Below, piece after piece: positions 7,994 through 16,333 of a stretch of DNA of 64,000 nucleotides. The notes beneath the pieces are model-generated. The model was not told the origin of the DNA, searched no databases, and saw nothing but the letters and a program-made list of their open reading frames with translations. The position numbers were made by a program, and so were the translations under genes. Each line of letters begins with the position of its first letter. Within the stretch, counting starts at the first letter, position 1. This stretch comes from Amycolatopsis iheyensis (GTDB lineage Bacteria; Actinomycetota; Actinomycetes; Mycobacteriales; Pseudonocardiaceae), in assembly GCF_024703995.1 (NCBI RefSeq), contig NZ_JAMXQV010000004.1, forward strand, positions 124,001-188,000, read 5' to 3'.

Positions 7994-9901
7994 TCAGCTC
8001 CACGTGCTGGCGGCCGCCTGCTCGCCCAGCGACTTCTTGTACTGCTCCAGCGCGACGAGGTCGCCGAACAACGCGCGGTAGTCGTCGGGCGCTTCGACCG
8101 GCGAGAGCCGCTGCAGCTTGCCCTTGATCTCCGCGATCTGCCGGCCGACGAGCCCCTCCTGCAGCCGCGCGAGGATCGAGGAGATGTACCGCGAGTCGAC
8201 TTCGTCCTTGGCCTGCAACGGTTCCACGGCCAGCTCGGACAGCACGCGCCGGACCGTCCCTTCCGGACAGTGCGGGGCCGCCGCGTCCAGCAGCGCCGGG
8301 CCGGTCAGGCCCGAACCCGCGCCGCCGGCCTTCAGCACCGCCTCGTGCACCGCCACGTACACCGGGTGCGTGAACGCCTCCAGCGGCAGCGCGTCGTACT
8401 CCGGCCCGGCGATCGCGGGCTGCTGCAGCGCCGCCTTGAGCGCCTCGCGCTGGACGGCGAACCGCGGGTCCTTGGGCGCCGGCCGGGCCACGTCCTGGGA
8501 CGGCGCCGCCGGGGCCTCCTGCTGGGCGCGCGCCGGCTGGCGCAACGGCGCGCCGCCGCGCTTGTCGGTCGCGCCCGCGCTGCCGCGGACCCGGTTGACC
8601 ACCTGCGCGACGTCCTGCCAGCCCACCCACCAGGCGAGCTTCGACGCGTAGCCGTCGCGGGCCGCGCGGTCCTTGATCGACGCGACCATCGGCACGGTCT
8701 TCTGCAGCGCCGCGACCTGGCCGTCGACCGAGTCGAGGTCGTAGTTCTTGAGCGTGCTGCGGATGACGAACTCGAACAGCGGGGTGCGCCGCGCGACCAG
8801 GTCCTTCACCGCGCTGTCGCCCTTGGCCAGGCGCAGCTCGCAGGGGTCCATGCCGTCCGGCGCGACCGCGATGTAGGTCTGCCCGGCGAACGTCTGGTCG
8901 CCTTCGAACGCCTTCAGCGCGGCCTTCTGGCCGGCTTCGTCACCGTCGAAGGTGAAGATGACTTCGCCGCGGAAGGCGTCGTCGTCCATCATCAGCCGGC
9001 GAAGCACCTTCATGTGGTCTTCGCCGAACGCCGTGCCGGACGACGCGACCGCGGTCGGCACGCCGGACGCGTGCATCGCCATCACGTCGGTGTAGCCCTC
9101 GACCACGACGACCTGGTGCCGCTTCGCGATCTCGCGCTTGGCCAGGTCGAGGCCGAACATGACCTGGGACTTCTTGTAGATCGGCGACTCGGCGGTGTTG
9201 AGGTACTTCGCCGAGATCCGGTCGTCGTCGAACAGCCGCCGCGCGCCGAAGCCGACGACCTCGTTGCCGACGTCGCGGATCGGCCAGACCAGGCGCCGGT
9301 GGAAGCGGTCCATCGGGCCGCGCTGGCCCTCCTTGGACAGCCCCGCCGTCAGCAGCTCCTTGACCTCGAACCCGCGGTTGAGCAGGTGCTTGGTCAGCTT
9401 GTCCCAGCCGCCGGGGGCGAAGCCGCAGCCGAACGTCTTGGCCGCGGCGGCGTCGAACCCGCGCTCGGACAGGAAGTCCCGCGCGGCGCGCGCCTCGTCG
9501 GTGACCAGCTGCTCGGCGTAGAACTCCTGGGCGGCGCGGTGGGCCTCGATCAGCCGGCTGCGGCTGCCGCGGTCACGCTGGATCGTCGCGCCGCCGCCTT
9601 CGTAGGTGAGCCGGATGCCGACCCGGTCGGCCAGCCGCTCGACGGCTTCCACGAAGGTGATGAGGTCGATCTTCTGGATGAACTTGATGACGTCGCCGCC
9701 CTCGCCACAGCCGAAGCAGTGGAAGGTGCCGTGCGTCGGGCGGACGTTGAAAGACGGGGTCTTCTCGTTGTGGAACGGGCAGAGGCCCTTCAGGCTGCCC
9801 CCACCGGCGCGGCGCAGCGCCACGTACTCCCCGACGACCTCGTCGATCCGGTTCCGCTCGCGAACCTCCGCGATGTCGCTCTCCCGAATCCGTCCTGCCA
9901 C
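7994..9901 (-). CDS. dnaG: DNA primase
   Basis: Primase makes the RNA primers for chromosome replication. From GTG 9901 (VAGRIRESDIAEVRERNRID) the protein has 635 residues, normal for actinobacteria. The N-terminal CHC2 zinc finger has C41, H44, C62 and C65 (CPFHNEKTPSF ... CFGCGEGGD). The central Toprim core shows VVVVEGYTDVMAMH and FTFDGDEAGQKAA, and a helicase-binding region follows. The open frame extends upstream to 9973, but homologues begin at VAGRIRESD. It is followed immediately by the 173-aa gene. Confidence 0.95.
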   Translation of the reverse strand: MAGRIRESDIAEVRERNRIDEVVGEYVALRRAGGGSLKGLCPFHNEKTPSFNVRPTHGTFHCFGCGEGGDVIKFIQKIDLITFVEAVERLADRVGIRLTYEGGGATIQRDRGSRSRLIEAHRAAQEFYAEQLVTDEARAARDFLSERGFDAAAAKTFGCGFAPGGWDKLTKHLLNRGFEVKELLTAGLSKEGQRGPMDRFHRRLVWPIRDVGNEVVGFGARRLFDDDRISAKYLNTAESPIYKKSQVMFGLDLAKREIAKRHQVVVVEGYTDVMAMHASGVPTAVASSGTAFGEDHMKVLRRLMMDDDAFRGEVIFTFDGDEAGQKAALKAFEGDQTFAGQTYIAVAPDGMDPCELRLAKGDSAVKDLVARRTPLFEFVIRSTLKNYDLDSVDGQVAALQKTVPMVASIKDRAARDGYASKLAWWVGWQDVAQVVNRVRGSAGATDKRGGAPLRQPARAQQEAPAAPSQDVARPAPKDPRFAVQREALKAALQQPAIAGPEYDALPLEAFTHPVYVAVHEAVLKAGGAGSGLTGPALLDAAAPHCPEGTVRRVLSELAVEPLQAKDEVDSRYISSILARLQEGLVGRQIAEIKGKLQRLSPVEAPDDYRALFGDLVALEQYKKSLGEQAAASTWS

Positions 9902-9942
9902 GTCAACCACTCTAGTCGTGCCGTTTGCGGCACACTCGGGGC

Positions 9943-10896
9943 ATGGCCACCACGCCCACCGCCCAGGACACACTGGCCGCCGAGTTCGCCGCGCACCGGA
10001 GCCACCTGATCGGGGTGGCCTACCGGCTGACCGGCACGCGCGCCGACGCCGAGGACGCCGTCCAGGAGTCCTGGCTGCGGCTGGCCGGGCTCGACGACGC
10101 CGGCCGCGCGGCGATCCGCGACCTGCGGGGCTGGCTGACCACGGTCGTCGGGCGGATCTGCCTCGACCGGCTCAAGTCGGCCGCCGCGCAGCGCGAACGC
10201 TACGTCGGGCAGTGGCTGCCGGAGCCGGTCGTCACCCCGTTCGGGCAGCCGGTGAGCGAAGACCCCCTCGACGTCGCGGTCCGCGACGACGGCCTGCGGA
10301 TGGCCGCGCTGGTCGTGCTCGACAAGCTGACCCCGGAGCAGCGGGTGGCGTTCGTGCTGCACGACGCCTTCTCGGTGCCGTTCTCGGAGATCGCCGACGC
10401 GCTCGGCGTCTCGGTCGAGGCCGCGCGCCAGCACGCCTCGCGGGGCCGCAAGGCACTCGCCGACGCCGACCCGGCCCCGCGCGTCCCGCTGGAGGACCAG
10501 GCGAAGATCCTCGAGAAGTTCGTCACCGCCCTGCAGCAGGGCGACATCCAGGCGATGACCGAGCTGCTCGCGCCGGACGTCGTGCTCATCGGCGACTCGA
10601 ACGGCAAGGGCCGCACCACGCGCCAGCTCATCCTCGGCCCGGACAAGATCGCCCGCTTCTTCCTCGGCCTCGTGCGCAAGTACGCGCCGGGCATGGTCGA
10701 ACGCGGCGCGCCGGTGCTGGTCAACGGCGACCTCGGGATGTACCTGGCGCCGATGCCGGGCCGCGACGGCTTCCTCGCCCTCGACGAGCACGTGCAGTCG
10801 GTCAGCATCCGCGACGGGAAGATCGTGGCGATCTACGACGTGGTCAACCCGGACAAGCTGACCCGCATCACGCGTCCCGGCGCCGGGCAGCCGTGA
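9943..10896 (+). CDS. ECF41-type RNA polymerase sigma factor with SnoaL-like C-terminal domain
   Basis: The 317-residue protein has sigma region 2 (HLIGVAYRLTGTRADAEDAVQESWLRL), region 4 (LTPEQRVAFVLHDAFSVPFSEIADALGVSVEAARQHASRGRKAL) and a long NTF2/SnoaL-like C-terminal extension. The WLPEP linker motif and the C-terminal NPDKL are hallmarks of ECF41, where the extension, not an anti-sigma factor, controls activity. ECF41 factors are often near carboxymuconolactone decarboxylases, and one starts about 1.4 kb downstream. Start ATG 9943 lies 6 bases after CACACT, so the mRNA may be leaderless. The 3' end overlaps the convergent permease by 29 bases. Confidence 0.9.
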   Translation: MATTPTAQDTLAAEFAAHRSHLIGVAYRLTGTRADAEDAVQESWLRLAGLDDAGRAAIRDLRGWLTTVVGRICLDRLKSAAAQRERYVGQWLPEPVVTPFGQPVSEDPLDVAVRDDGLRMAALVVLDKLTPEQRVAFVLHDAFSVPFSEIADALGVSVEAARQHASRGRKALADADPAPRVPLEDQAKILEKFVTALQQGDIQAMTELLAPDVVLIGDSNGKGRTTRQLILGPDKIARFFLGLVRKYAPGMVERGAPVLVNGDLGMYLAPMPGRDGFLALDEHVQSVSIRDGKIVAIYDVVNPDKLTRITRPGAGQP

Positions 10897-11638
10897 CACC
10901 GATGGCCAGCACCAGCACGGCGAACCCGGCGAAGTAGGCCAACGCCCAGCCCGGGCCCAGCGGCGAGTCGGACAGCACGGTGCCGGTGCCGCCGTCGCGC
11001 CCGGCGTTCGCTTCGCCGTAGCCGCCGAGGAACCTCGTGGCGGCGTTCAGCGGCAGCCACCGGTGGATCGCGTCGCCCACGCGCGGCAGCAGCTGCACGG
11101 CGTTCTCCGCCAGCAGCGGGTAGACCACCAGCAGCGCGACCGCGCCGGCGGTGTGGCGCACCAGCAGGCCCACGCCGACCCCGCAGGCGGCGGCCAAGGC
11201 GAACACCGGTCCGGTCCCGGCGACGATCCGCCAGTCCGCGAAGCTGTCCAGGGCGAGGTCGGCCGCCGGGGCGAGGAGGCGCGCCACCAGCCACGCCGTG
11301 CCCGCGGCGAGCTCGCCGAGCAGGAAGGCGTACCCGGCGACGACCGCGGCTTTCGCGGCCAGCGCGGGTGTCCGGGCCGGCACCGCCTGGAAGGTGGTGC
11401 GGATCGTGCCGGCGCGGTAGTCGCTCGTCACCGAGAGCGCCGCGAGCACCAGCACGAGGACCAGGCCGAGCTGGTAGCCGAACTGGGTGCTCGCCACGGT
11501 CGGCGGCAGCCGCGACTCGGTGGCGCTCAGCGCGGTCAGCGACGCCGGGACGACGAGCGCGGCGATCGTGAGGCCACCGCACGCCCACGGCGTCGCGATG
11601 CTGAAGAGCTTGATCCGCTCACTGGCGATGAGGTGCAT
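10868..11638 (-). CDS. ABC-2-type permease-like membrane protein
   Basis: This 256-residue polytopic protein has about six hydrophobic segments. It opens with MHLIASERIKLFSIATPW, the usual cytoplasmic start of ABC-2 permeases (ERIKL near residue 7), and has VTSDYRAGTIRTTFQAVPAR, the loop seen in this family after TM2. No ATPase gene is adjacent, so it would need a partner encoded elsewhere. Its 3' end overlaps the sigma factor gene in convergent orientation. Confidence 0.8.
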   Translation of the reverse strand: MHLIASERIKLFSIATPWACGGLTIAALVVPASLTALSATESRLPPTVASTQFGYQLGLVLVLVLAALSVTSDYRAGTIRTTFQAVPARTPALAAKAAVVAGYAFLLGELAAGTAWLVARLLAPAADLALDSFADWRIVAGTGPVFALAAACGVGVGLLVRHTAGAVALLVVYPLLAENAVQLLPRVGDAIHRWLPLNAATRFLGGYGEANAGRDGGTGTVLSDSPLGPGWALAYFAGFAVLVLAIGVTAARRRDA

Positions 11639-11701
11639 GCCGGGAACGGTCCCGCGGCGGACCCCGCGAGCGCGTCCCCCCGAGGTCCGATCCCCGGTGT
11701 C

Positions 11702-12268
11702 CTACGGGAGCGGGACGCGGCAGGCGTCGCCCGAGGTGAAGCCCTGGTCGACGATGCCGAGCGCGCTGTTCATCCGGGCGCGGGAGTTCTCCAGCGCGAT
11801 CTGGTAGGTCAGCTCGAGGGCGCCGGCGCGGCCGAACTCGCGCTCGAGCTCGGCGACCTGCGCGTCGGTCACGGTGACCTGCTCGCCGGACATCGCGTCG
11901 GCGTAGGCGATCGCGAGCCGCTCCTGGTCGCTGAACGCGGGTGAGGTCGCGTAGTCGTCGATCTTCTTCAGCCGCTCGATGTCGAGGCCGTCGTGCTTCT
12001 GCAGCATGGTGCCGAAGTCGACGCACCACGAGCAGCCGATCCGGGTGGCGACCCGGTAGACGGCGAGCTCGCGCACGTTCGCCGGCAGCTTCTTCGACGC
12101 CCGCTCGGCCAGCAGTTCGTGCACCAGGTACGTCCGCAGCAGGCCCGGGTGGTGCGCGGCGACGGCCATCGGCTCGGGCACCGCGCCGTAGCGCCGCCCG
12201 GCGATCCGGTAGACGAGCTTGAGGAACGGGCCGGCTTCGGCCGTCTTCTTCGCGGGGATGCGAGGCAT
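11702..12268 (-). CDS. AhpD-like carboxymuconolactone decarboxylase family protein
   Basis: The 188-residue protein has the alkylhydroperoxidase-like CxxC motif in RIGCSWCVDFGTMLQ with the usual helical surroundings, suggesting a thiol-dependent peroxidase or reductase rather than a true decarboxylase. The start ATG 12268 is preceded by AAGGAG, and it lies 21 bases after the MFS gene, so the two form an operon read away from the MarR gene. The ECF41 gene nearby also fits, because this enzyme family is a known ECF41 neighbour; which regulator controls it cannot be told from sequence. Confidence 0.85.
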   Translation of the reverse strand: MPRIPAKKTAEAGPFLKLVYRIAGRRYGAVPEPMAVAAHHPGLLRTYLVHELLAERASKKLPANVRELAVYRVATRIGCSWCVDFGTMLQKHDGLDIERLKKIDDYATSPAFSDQERLAIAYADAMSGEQVTVTDAQVAELEREFGRAGALELTYQIALENSRARMNSALGIVDQGFTSGDACRVPLP

Positions 12269-12289
12269 GCTGAGCTCCTTCGTTCGCGG

Positions 12290-13648
12290 TCACGAAGGGG
12301 ACGAGACGGCTTCGGCGGACGTGACAGCCGGCGCGGTGAGCCACGCCACGAGCATCGTCACCGCCGCCGCGGCGAACGCGACGGTCAGCCCCGGGGCGGC
12401 GAGCCCGCCGGTGGTGGCCAGCGCGAGCCAGCCGAACACCGCCGCGCCGGCCAGCCCGCCGGCCTGCCGCGCGAAGGTCAGCGCGCCCATCGTGACACCC
12501 ATCAGGTCGCGCGCGGCCCGCGTCTGGCCCAGAACGGTGTACGCGGACGTGCAGACCGCGAAGGCCGCGCCGATCGCGAAGAGGCCCGGCGCGAGCAGCC
12601 AGGGTGTGCCGTCGAACGCGGCCGCGATCGCGATCACGGCGAGCCCGGCGGTGCCAAGCAGGCAGCCGAACCGGCCCCACGCCGGCATTTCCGGGTGCCG
12701 GCGGGCCAGCGCGGCGAACGACGCCGAGAGCGCGAGCTGTCCGGCGGTCATCGCGACGAGCAGCACGCCGGTCCCGGCCGCGCCGGCGCTCAGCGCGGCA
12801 ACGAGCGCGACGTAGGTGAAGGTGCCGTAGAGCGCGGCGCCCGCCAGGCCGTTGACCACGACTGCGCGCTTGAGGACGGCGTCGGCGAACACCTTCGGCG
12901 CGATCAACGGGCTCGTCGCGCGGCGCTGCCGCCGCACGAACAGGAACCCCGCGACGCCGGCCACACCGACCAGGCCCGACGTCCACAGTGGACCCCGGGC
13001 GAGCGCGTCGACGGTGCCGAGCGCGACGACCGCGGCCCCGGCGACCACCAGCAGGAGACTGCTCCCGACGTCGAACTTCTCCTTGTCACGACGGCGTTTC
13101 GCGGGCAGCCCACGCAGGCCGAGCACCAGCGCCGGCACACACAGGGGCAGGTTGACGAGGAAGATCCAGCGCCAGCCCGGCCCGGCCGCGAGCAGCCCGC
13201 CGAGCGGCGGGCCGCCGAGGGTCGCGGCCGCGAAGACCGCAGTCTGCCAGCCTTGGCGCCGCAGCAGCTCGTCGCGGTCGAACAGCTCGCCGAGCGCGCT
13301 CATCGCCGCGACGATCAGGCCGCTCCCGCCCACGCCTTGCAGGGCCCGGGCGGCGATCAGCGAGCCGAGGTCGGGCGCGGCGGCGCACCACGCGGAGGCC
13401 GCGGCGAAGACGAGGACCGACCCGGCGAAGGTGACGCGGCGGCCGTGGAGGTCGCCGAGCCGCCCGTGCAGCGGTGTCGCGACGGTGAGGGTCAGCAGGC
13501 CGGCGGCGGTCACGGCGACGAGCCCGGTGCGGGCGTGCAGGTCGGCGCCGATGGCGGGCAGGGCCGCGGTGACGATCAGGCCGTCGAGCTGGGCCATGGC
13601 CATGCCGAGCAGGAGGCCCGCGAACGCGAGGTTCCGAGATGCGTGCAT
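12290..13648 (-). CDS. MFS multidrug efflux transporter (DHA2-like)
   Basis: The 452-residue protein has about 14 hydrophobic segments. It carries the motif-A loop GRLGDLHGRRVTF between TM2 and TM3 and GLIVTAALPAIGADL in TM1, as in DHA2 drug:proton antiporters. Start ATG 13648 (MHASRNLAFAGLLLG) is preferred over the longer frame from 13678, which would run into the MarR gene. It is transcribed divergently from a MarR regulator only 24 bases away, the classic arrangement for a regulated efflux pump. The substrate is unknown. Confidence 0.88.
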   Translation of the reverse strand: MHASRNLAFAGLLLGMAMAQLDGLIVTAALPAIGADLHARTGLVAVTAAGLLTLTVATPLHGRLGDLHGRRVTFAGSVLVFAAASAWCAAAPDLGSLIAARALQGVGGSGLIVAAMSALGELFDRDELLRRQGWQTAVFAAATLGGPPLGGLLAAGPGWRWIFLVNLPLCVPALVLGLRGLPAKRRRDKEKFDVGSSLLLVVAGAAVVALGTVDALARGPLWTSGLVGVAGVAGFLFVRRQRRATSPLIAPKVFADAVLKRAVVVNGLAGAALYGTFTYVALVAALSAGAAGTGVLLVAMTAGQLALSASFAALARRHPEMPAWGRFGCLLGTAGLAVIAIAAAFDGTPWLLAPGLFAIGAAFAVCTSAYTVLGQTRAARDLMGVTMGALTFARQAGGLAGAAVFGWLALATTGGLAAPGLTVAFAAAAVTMLVAWLTAPAVTSAEAVSSPS

Positions 13649-13678
13649 AAAGCACACGTTATAACGTGCCTTATGCAC
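13643..13678. promoter_or_regulatory. Overlapping divergent promoters and palindromic MarR operator
   Basis: A perfect 14-base palindrome CACGTTATAACGTG (13655-13668) lies in the 24 bases between the two start codons. It is flanked by a second inverted repeat, GTGCATAA (13643-13650) and TTATGCAC (13671-13678), that includes both ATGs. The palindrome provides a TATAAC -10-like hexamer on each strand, 7-9 bases from each ATG, which implies leaderless mRNAs. MarR binding here would block both. Confidence 0.65.
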
Positions 13679-14122
13679 ACATCAAGCCCCGGCGGCCCGG
13701 CCCTCTTCCGCCTGGTCCGGCACTGGGCCCGCCAGTGGGCCCCGGACGTCGTCCAGCGGTTCGACGACGGCGCGCCGCCCGCGTGGACCGTGCCGAACCT
13801 GTTCGTCATCCAGGCGATCGACGGCGCGGCGGGCGCGGAGGTGACGGTCGCCGACGTGGCCCGCCAGCTGGGCATCGACCGCTCGGTGGCCAGCCGGATG
13901 GTCGGCGAGGCGAGCCGGGCGGGCTTCGTCGTCCGCTCGACGTCGACCCGGGACGCCCGCCGCGCGGTGCTGACGCTCACCGACGCGGCGGAGGAGTTCC
14001 TGTCGGCTTCGCAGGCCCACCAGCGCCAGGCGTTCGACGGGCTGGTGGGCCATTGGCCCCGCGAAGACCAGGAGCGGTTCGCCGGCTACCTGAACCGGCT
14101 CGCGGCCGAGGTCCTCGGCTAG
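13673..14122 (+). CDS. MarR-family transcriptional regulator
   Basis: This 149-residue winged-helix protein contains TVADVARQLGIDRSVASRMVGEASRAGFVVR (recognition helix) and the wing STSTRDARRAVLTLTDAAEEFL, both typical of MarR. It probably represses itself and the divergent MFS-AhpD operon through the palindrome between the start codons. The start MHTSSPGGPALF at ATG 13673 has no ribosome-binding site. The 3' end overlaps the next convergent gene by 4 bases (CTAG serving both strands). Confidence 0.9.
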   Translation: MHTSSPGGPALFRLVRHWARQWAPDVVQRFDDGAPPAWTVPNLFVIQAIDGAAGAEVTVADVARQLGIDRSVASRMVGEASRAGFVVRSTSTRDARRAVLTLTDAAEEFLSASQAHQRQAFDGLVGHWPREDQERFAGYLNRLAAEVLG

Positions 14123-14802
14123 CTTTCCGCGAGGATCGCGTTCAGCGCTTCCCAGGCGTGCCACGCCCGCGTGACGCCGAACTGGGCGTTGAACCGCAAT
14201 GCCGCGCGCACGTCTTCCGGCGTCGCGCCACCCCGGAGCGCGCGGCCGACGTGGATGCGGAACGTGTCGGCGAGGGTCTGGTAGTGCAGGTCGACGCTGA
14301 GGCTGACCAGGCCGCGCTCGCGTTCGCTGAGCGTGCCGGGGCCGTGGCCGGCGCGCATCCGCGACTGCAGGTCGAAGTACGCGGTGAACTGCGGATCCAG
14401 CTCGGTCAGCCGAGCGCGCACCTCGGCCGGCAGCGGACTGGGCCCGGCCGGCACCGGTTCGGGGACCACCGGCTCCGGGTCGAGGCCGAGTTCCCGCTCC
14501 AGCTCGGCGATCCGCTCGATGCCCGCGGTCGCCGCGTGGTAGCCGCAGTCGTACGAAACGAACCGCAGCAGCTCTCTGACGTCCGATGTGGACACTCCGG
14601 CGGCCAGCCCGGCCCGGACGTGCGCGGTGAAGGCCAGCCCCAGGCTCGCCTGACAGACATCGGCCGTGACGCACAGGAACGTCTTCTCCCGGTCGGTCAG
14701 CTCCGGGATCGCCCGGACGTGCTTCGCGGTGGCGCCGACCATCCGGGCGAACGCCGGGTCGAGCGCGGCCAGCCGGTCGAGGCTGGTTTCGGTCGTGGTC
14801 AC
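14119..14802 (-). CDS. Double-domain carboxymuconolactone decarboxylase-family protein
   Basis: The 227-residue protein has two tandem CMD-type helical domains joined by a Pro-rich linker near residues 110-125. The first has ELTDREKTFLCVTADVCQASLG and HVRAGLAAGVSTSDVRELLRF; the second has LSERERGLVSLSVDLHYQTLADTF and HVGRALRGGATPEDVRAALRF. Neither has the CxxC of AhpD, so it is more like gamma-carboxymuconolactone decarboxylase. It is divergent from the TetR gene with two operator-like palindromes between them, so it is probably that regulator's target. Confidence 0.8.
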   Translation of the reverse strand: MTTTETSLDRLAALDPAFARMVGATAKHVRAIPELTDREKTFLCVTADVCQASLGLAFTAHVRAGLAAGVSTSDVRELLRFVSYDCGYHAATAGIERIAELERELGLDPEPVVPEPVPAGPSPLPAEVRARLTELDPQFTAYFDLQSRMRAGHGPGTLSERERGLVSLSVDLHYQTLADTFRIHVGRALRGGATPEDVRAALRFNAQFGVTRAWHAWEALNAILAES

Positions 14803-14836
14803 GATGTGCTCCCTCAGTGCGTGAACGTTCGTAGCG

Positions 14837-14873
14837 CTACAGCTGTAGTGCGAATGACGCTACACCTGTAGCG
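14837..14873. promoter_or_regulatory. Two TetR operator palindromes
   Basis: CTACAGCTGTAG (14837-14848, perfect) and CGCTACACCTGTAGCG (14858-14873, 7+7 with a 2-base centre) share the half-site CTACA/TGTAG, with centres 23 bases apart. A TACACT -10 element (14889-14894) for the TetR gene lies just downstream, so the second palindrome covers its -35 region. Confidence 0.7.
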
Positions 14874-14903
14874 CGATGGGTGTCCAGCTACACTGGGCCG
14901 ACC

Positions 14904-15503
14904 ATGACCGAGACCCGTCGCCGTCCCAACGCCCGCGGCCAGGGCGAGCTGCTGCGCGAAGAGATCGTCACGGCCGCCGTGCGGATGCTCGACGAGCTGG
15001 CCGACGACGAAGCGCTGTCGCTGCGGGCGGTCGCGCGCGAAGTCGCGATCGCGGCGACGTCGGTCTACCTGCACTTCCCGGACCGCGACGCGCTGGTGCT
15101 GGCCGCGATGCAGCGTTGTCACGAAGAGCTGGTGCGGGCCGGCGACGAAGCCGCCGCGGCCGCGCCGGACGCCGCGGCCGCGTTGCGTGCCCGGATCCTG
15201 GCGCAGGCGGCGTGGGCCCGGGAGCACCCCGGGCTCTACAAGGTGCTGCACGAAAGCAAGGTCCACCGCCGGCTCGGCATGCCGTTCAAGGAGGTCATGG
15301 TCGCGCGCACGGTCGACGCGGTCCAGGCGTGCATGGACGCGGGCCTGGCCCCGGCCGACGACGCGACGACCGTCGCGATCGACCTGCGGACCGCCGTCAA
15401 CGGCATGCTGGCGCAGCGGATCAACGAGCCCGACCTGCCCTGGCCGCCCGCGCTCGACCAGGTCGACCGGTTCCTGGTGAAGCTGGTCGGCCTGGACTTG
15501 TGA
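14904..15503 (+). CDS. TetR-family transcriptional regulator
   Basis: This 199-residue regulator has an N-terminal helix-turn-helix (LSLRAVAREVAIAATSVYLHFPDRDALVLAAM near residues 35-66) and a helical ligand-binding C-terminus with a TetR_C_13-like pattern. ATG 14904 (MTETRRRPNARGQGE) is the natural start, about ten bases after TACACT. It most likely represses itself and the divergent CMD-family gene via the paired palindromes. The ligand cannot be deduced. Confidence 0.9.
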   Translation: MTETRRRPNARGQGELLREEIVTAAVRMLDELADDEALSLRAVAREVAIAATSVYLHFPDRDALVLAAMQRCHEELVRAGDEAAAAAPDAAAALRARILAQAAWAREHPGLYKVLHESKVHRRLGMPFKEVMVARTVDAVQACMDAGLAPADDATTVAIDLRTAVNGMLAQRINEPDLPWPPALDQVDRFLVKLVGLDL

Positions 15504-15534
15504 TCACGCCGGGAACCGGCTTGGGTGGGCGGGT

Positions 15535-15879
15535 ATGCCCCTCCAGACGGTGGTCCCCCGGATGGTGGTGCGCGACCTCGTCGCCGCCGTCGCGTTCCTG
15601 CGCTCGGTCTTCGGCGCCACCGGCGAGGTCGAAAGCGGCCGCCCGGCCGAGATCCGCATCGGCGACTCGCTCGTGATGGTGTCGGCCGAAGGCGAGCGAG
15701 AGCTGTTCCCGGCGTTCTTGTACGTGTACGTCCAGGACGCGGACGCGACCTACCACCGGGCGATCGACTGCGGCGCGACTAGCCTCGAAGCCCCGGCGAA
15801 CACGCCCTACGGCGACCGCCGCGCGATGGTCCGCGACCCGTTCGGCAACGTCTTCCAGATCGCGCACCGCCGTGGCTGA
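15535..15879 (+). CDS. VOC (glyoxalase/bleomycin-resistance fold) protein, PhnB-like
   Basis: The 114-residue single-domain VOC protein has VPRMVVRDLVAAVAFLRSVFGA at the N-terminus and DPFGNVFQIAHRRG at the C-terminus, the standard VOC opening and closing motifs. The second half has YVYVQDADATYHRAIDCGATSLEAP. Function within the superfamily cannot be assigned. It is followed by a second VOC gene that overlaps it by 8 bases, so the two are co-transcribed and might form a heterodimer. Confidence 0.8.
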   Translation: MPLQTVVPRMVVRDLVAAVAFLRSVFGATGEVESGRPAEIRIGDSLVMVSAEGERELFPAFLYVYVQDADATYHRAIDCGATSLEAPANTPYGDRRAMVRDPFGNVFQIAHRRG

Positions 15880-16261
15880 GGGTGTCCCCCGCCTGCGCCA
15901 GGTCGTCCTCGACGCGACCGACGCCCGCGCGCTCGCGGAGTTCTACCGGCGGCTGCTGGGGTTCTCGGTCCGGCCGGGCGACCCACCCGAGTGGGTGGTC
16001 CTGCGTGACGCGTCGGGCGTGCCCCGGCTGGCGTTCCAAGAGGTGCCGGAGCTGCCCCCGCCGACGTGGCCGTCCGGTCCGCGGCCCCAGATGCTGCACC
16101 TGGACCTGACGGTGGAGACCCGCGCCGAGCTGGACGAGCAGCACGACCGGGCCCTCGCCCTGGGCGCGCGGCTGCTGGCAGACCACGCGGACGACCCGGA
16201 GGAGCCGCTGCGCGTCTACGCCGATCCGGCGGGTCACCCGTTCTGCCTCTTCGTCGGCTGA
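15872..16261 (+). CDS. VOC-family protein, 129 aa
   Basis: This VOC-fold protein starts at GTG 15872 (MAEGVPRLRQVVLDATDARALAEFYRRLLGF) and ends YADPAGHPFCLFVG, the pattern of glyoxalase-like proteins with the CxFxG end. It contains LHLDLTV in the second beta-alpha unit. The overlap with the preceding VOC gene implies translational coupling. Substrate unknown. Confidence 0.8.
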   Translation: MAEGVPRLRQVVLDATDARALAEFYRRLLGFSVRPGDPPEWVVLRDASGVPRLAFQEVPELPPPTWPSGPRPQMLHLDLTVETRAELDEQHDRALALGARLLADHADDPEEPLRVYADPAGHPFCLFVG

Positions 16262-16333
16262 TTTCGCCGGACCCGTAACGCGCCACCGGCGCCGCGGCGA
16301 CTTCGGAGGGTAATCCGCCTGCGAAGGAGCCAC

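Noticed and set aside
11993..13672. Upstream extension of the MarR frame to 709 codons
   Set aside because: It would run antisense through the whole MFS gene; the conserved protein starts at ATG 13673.
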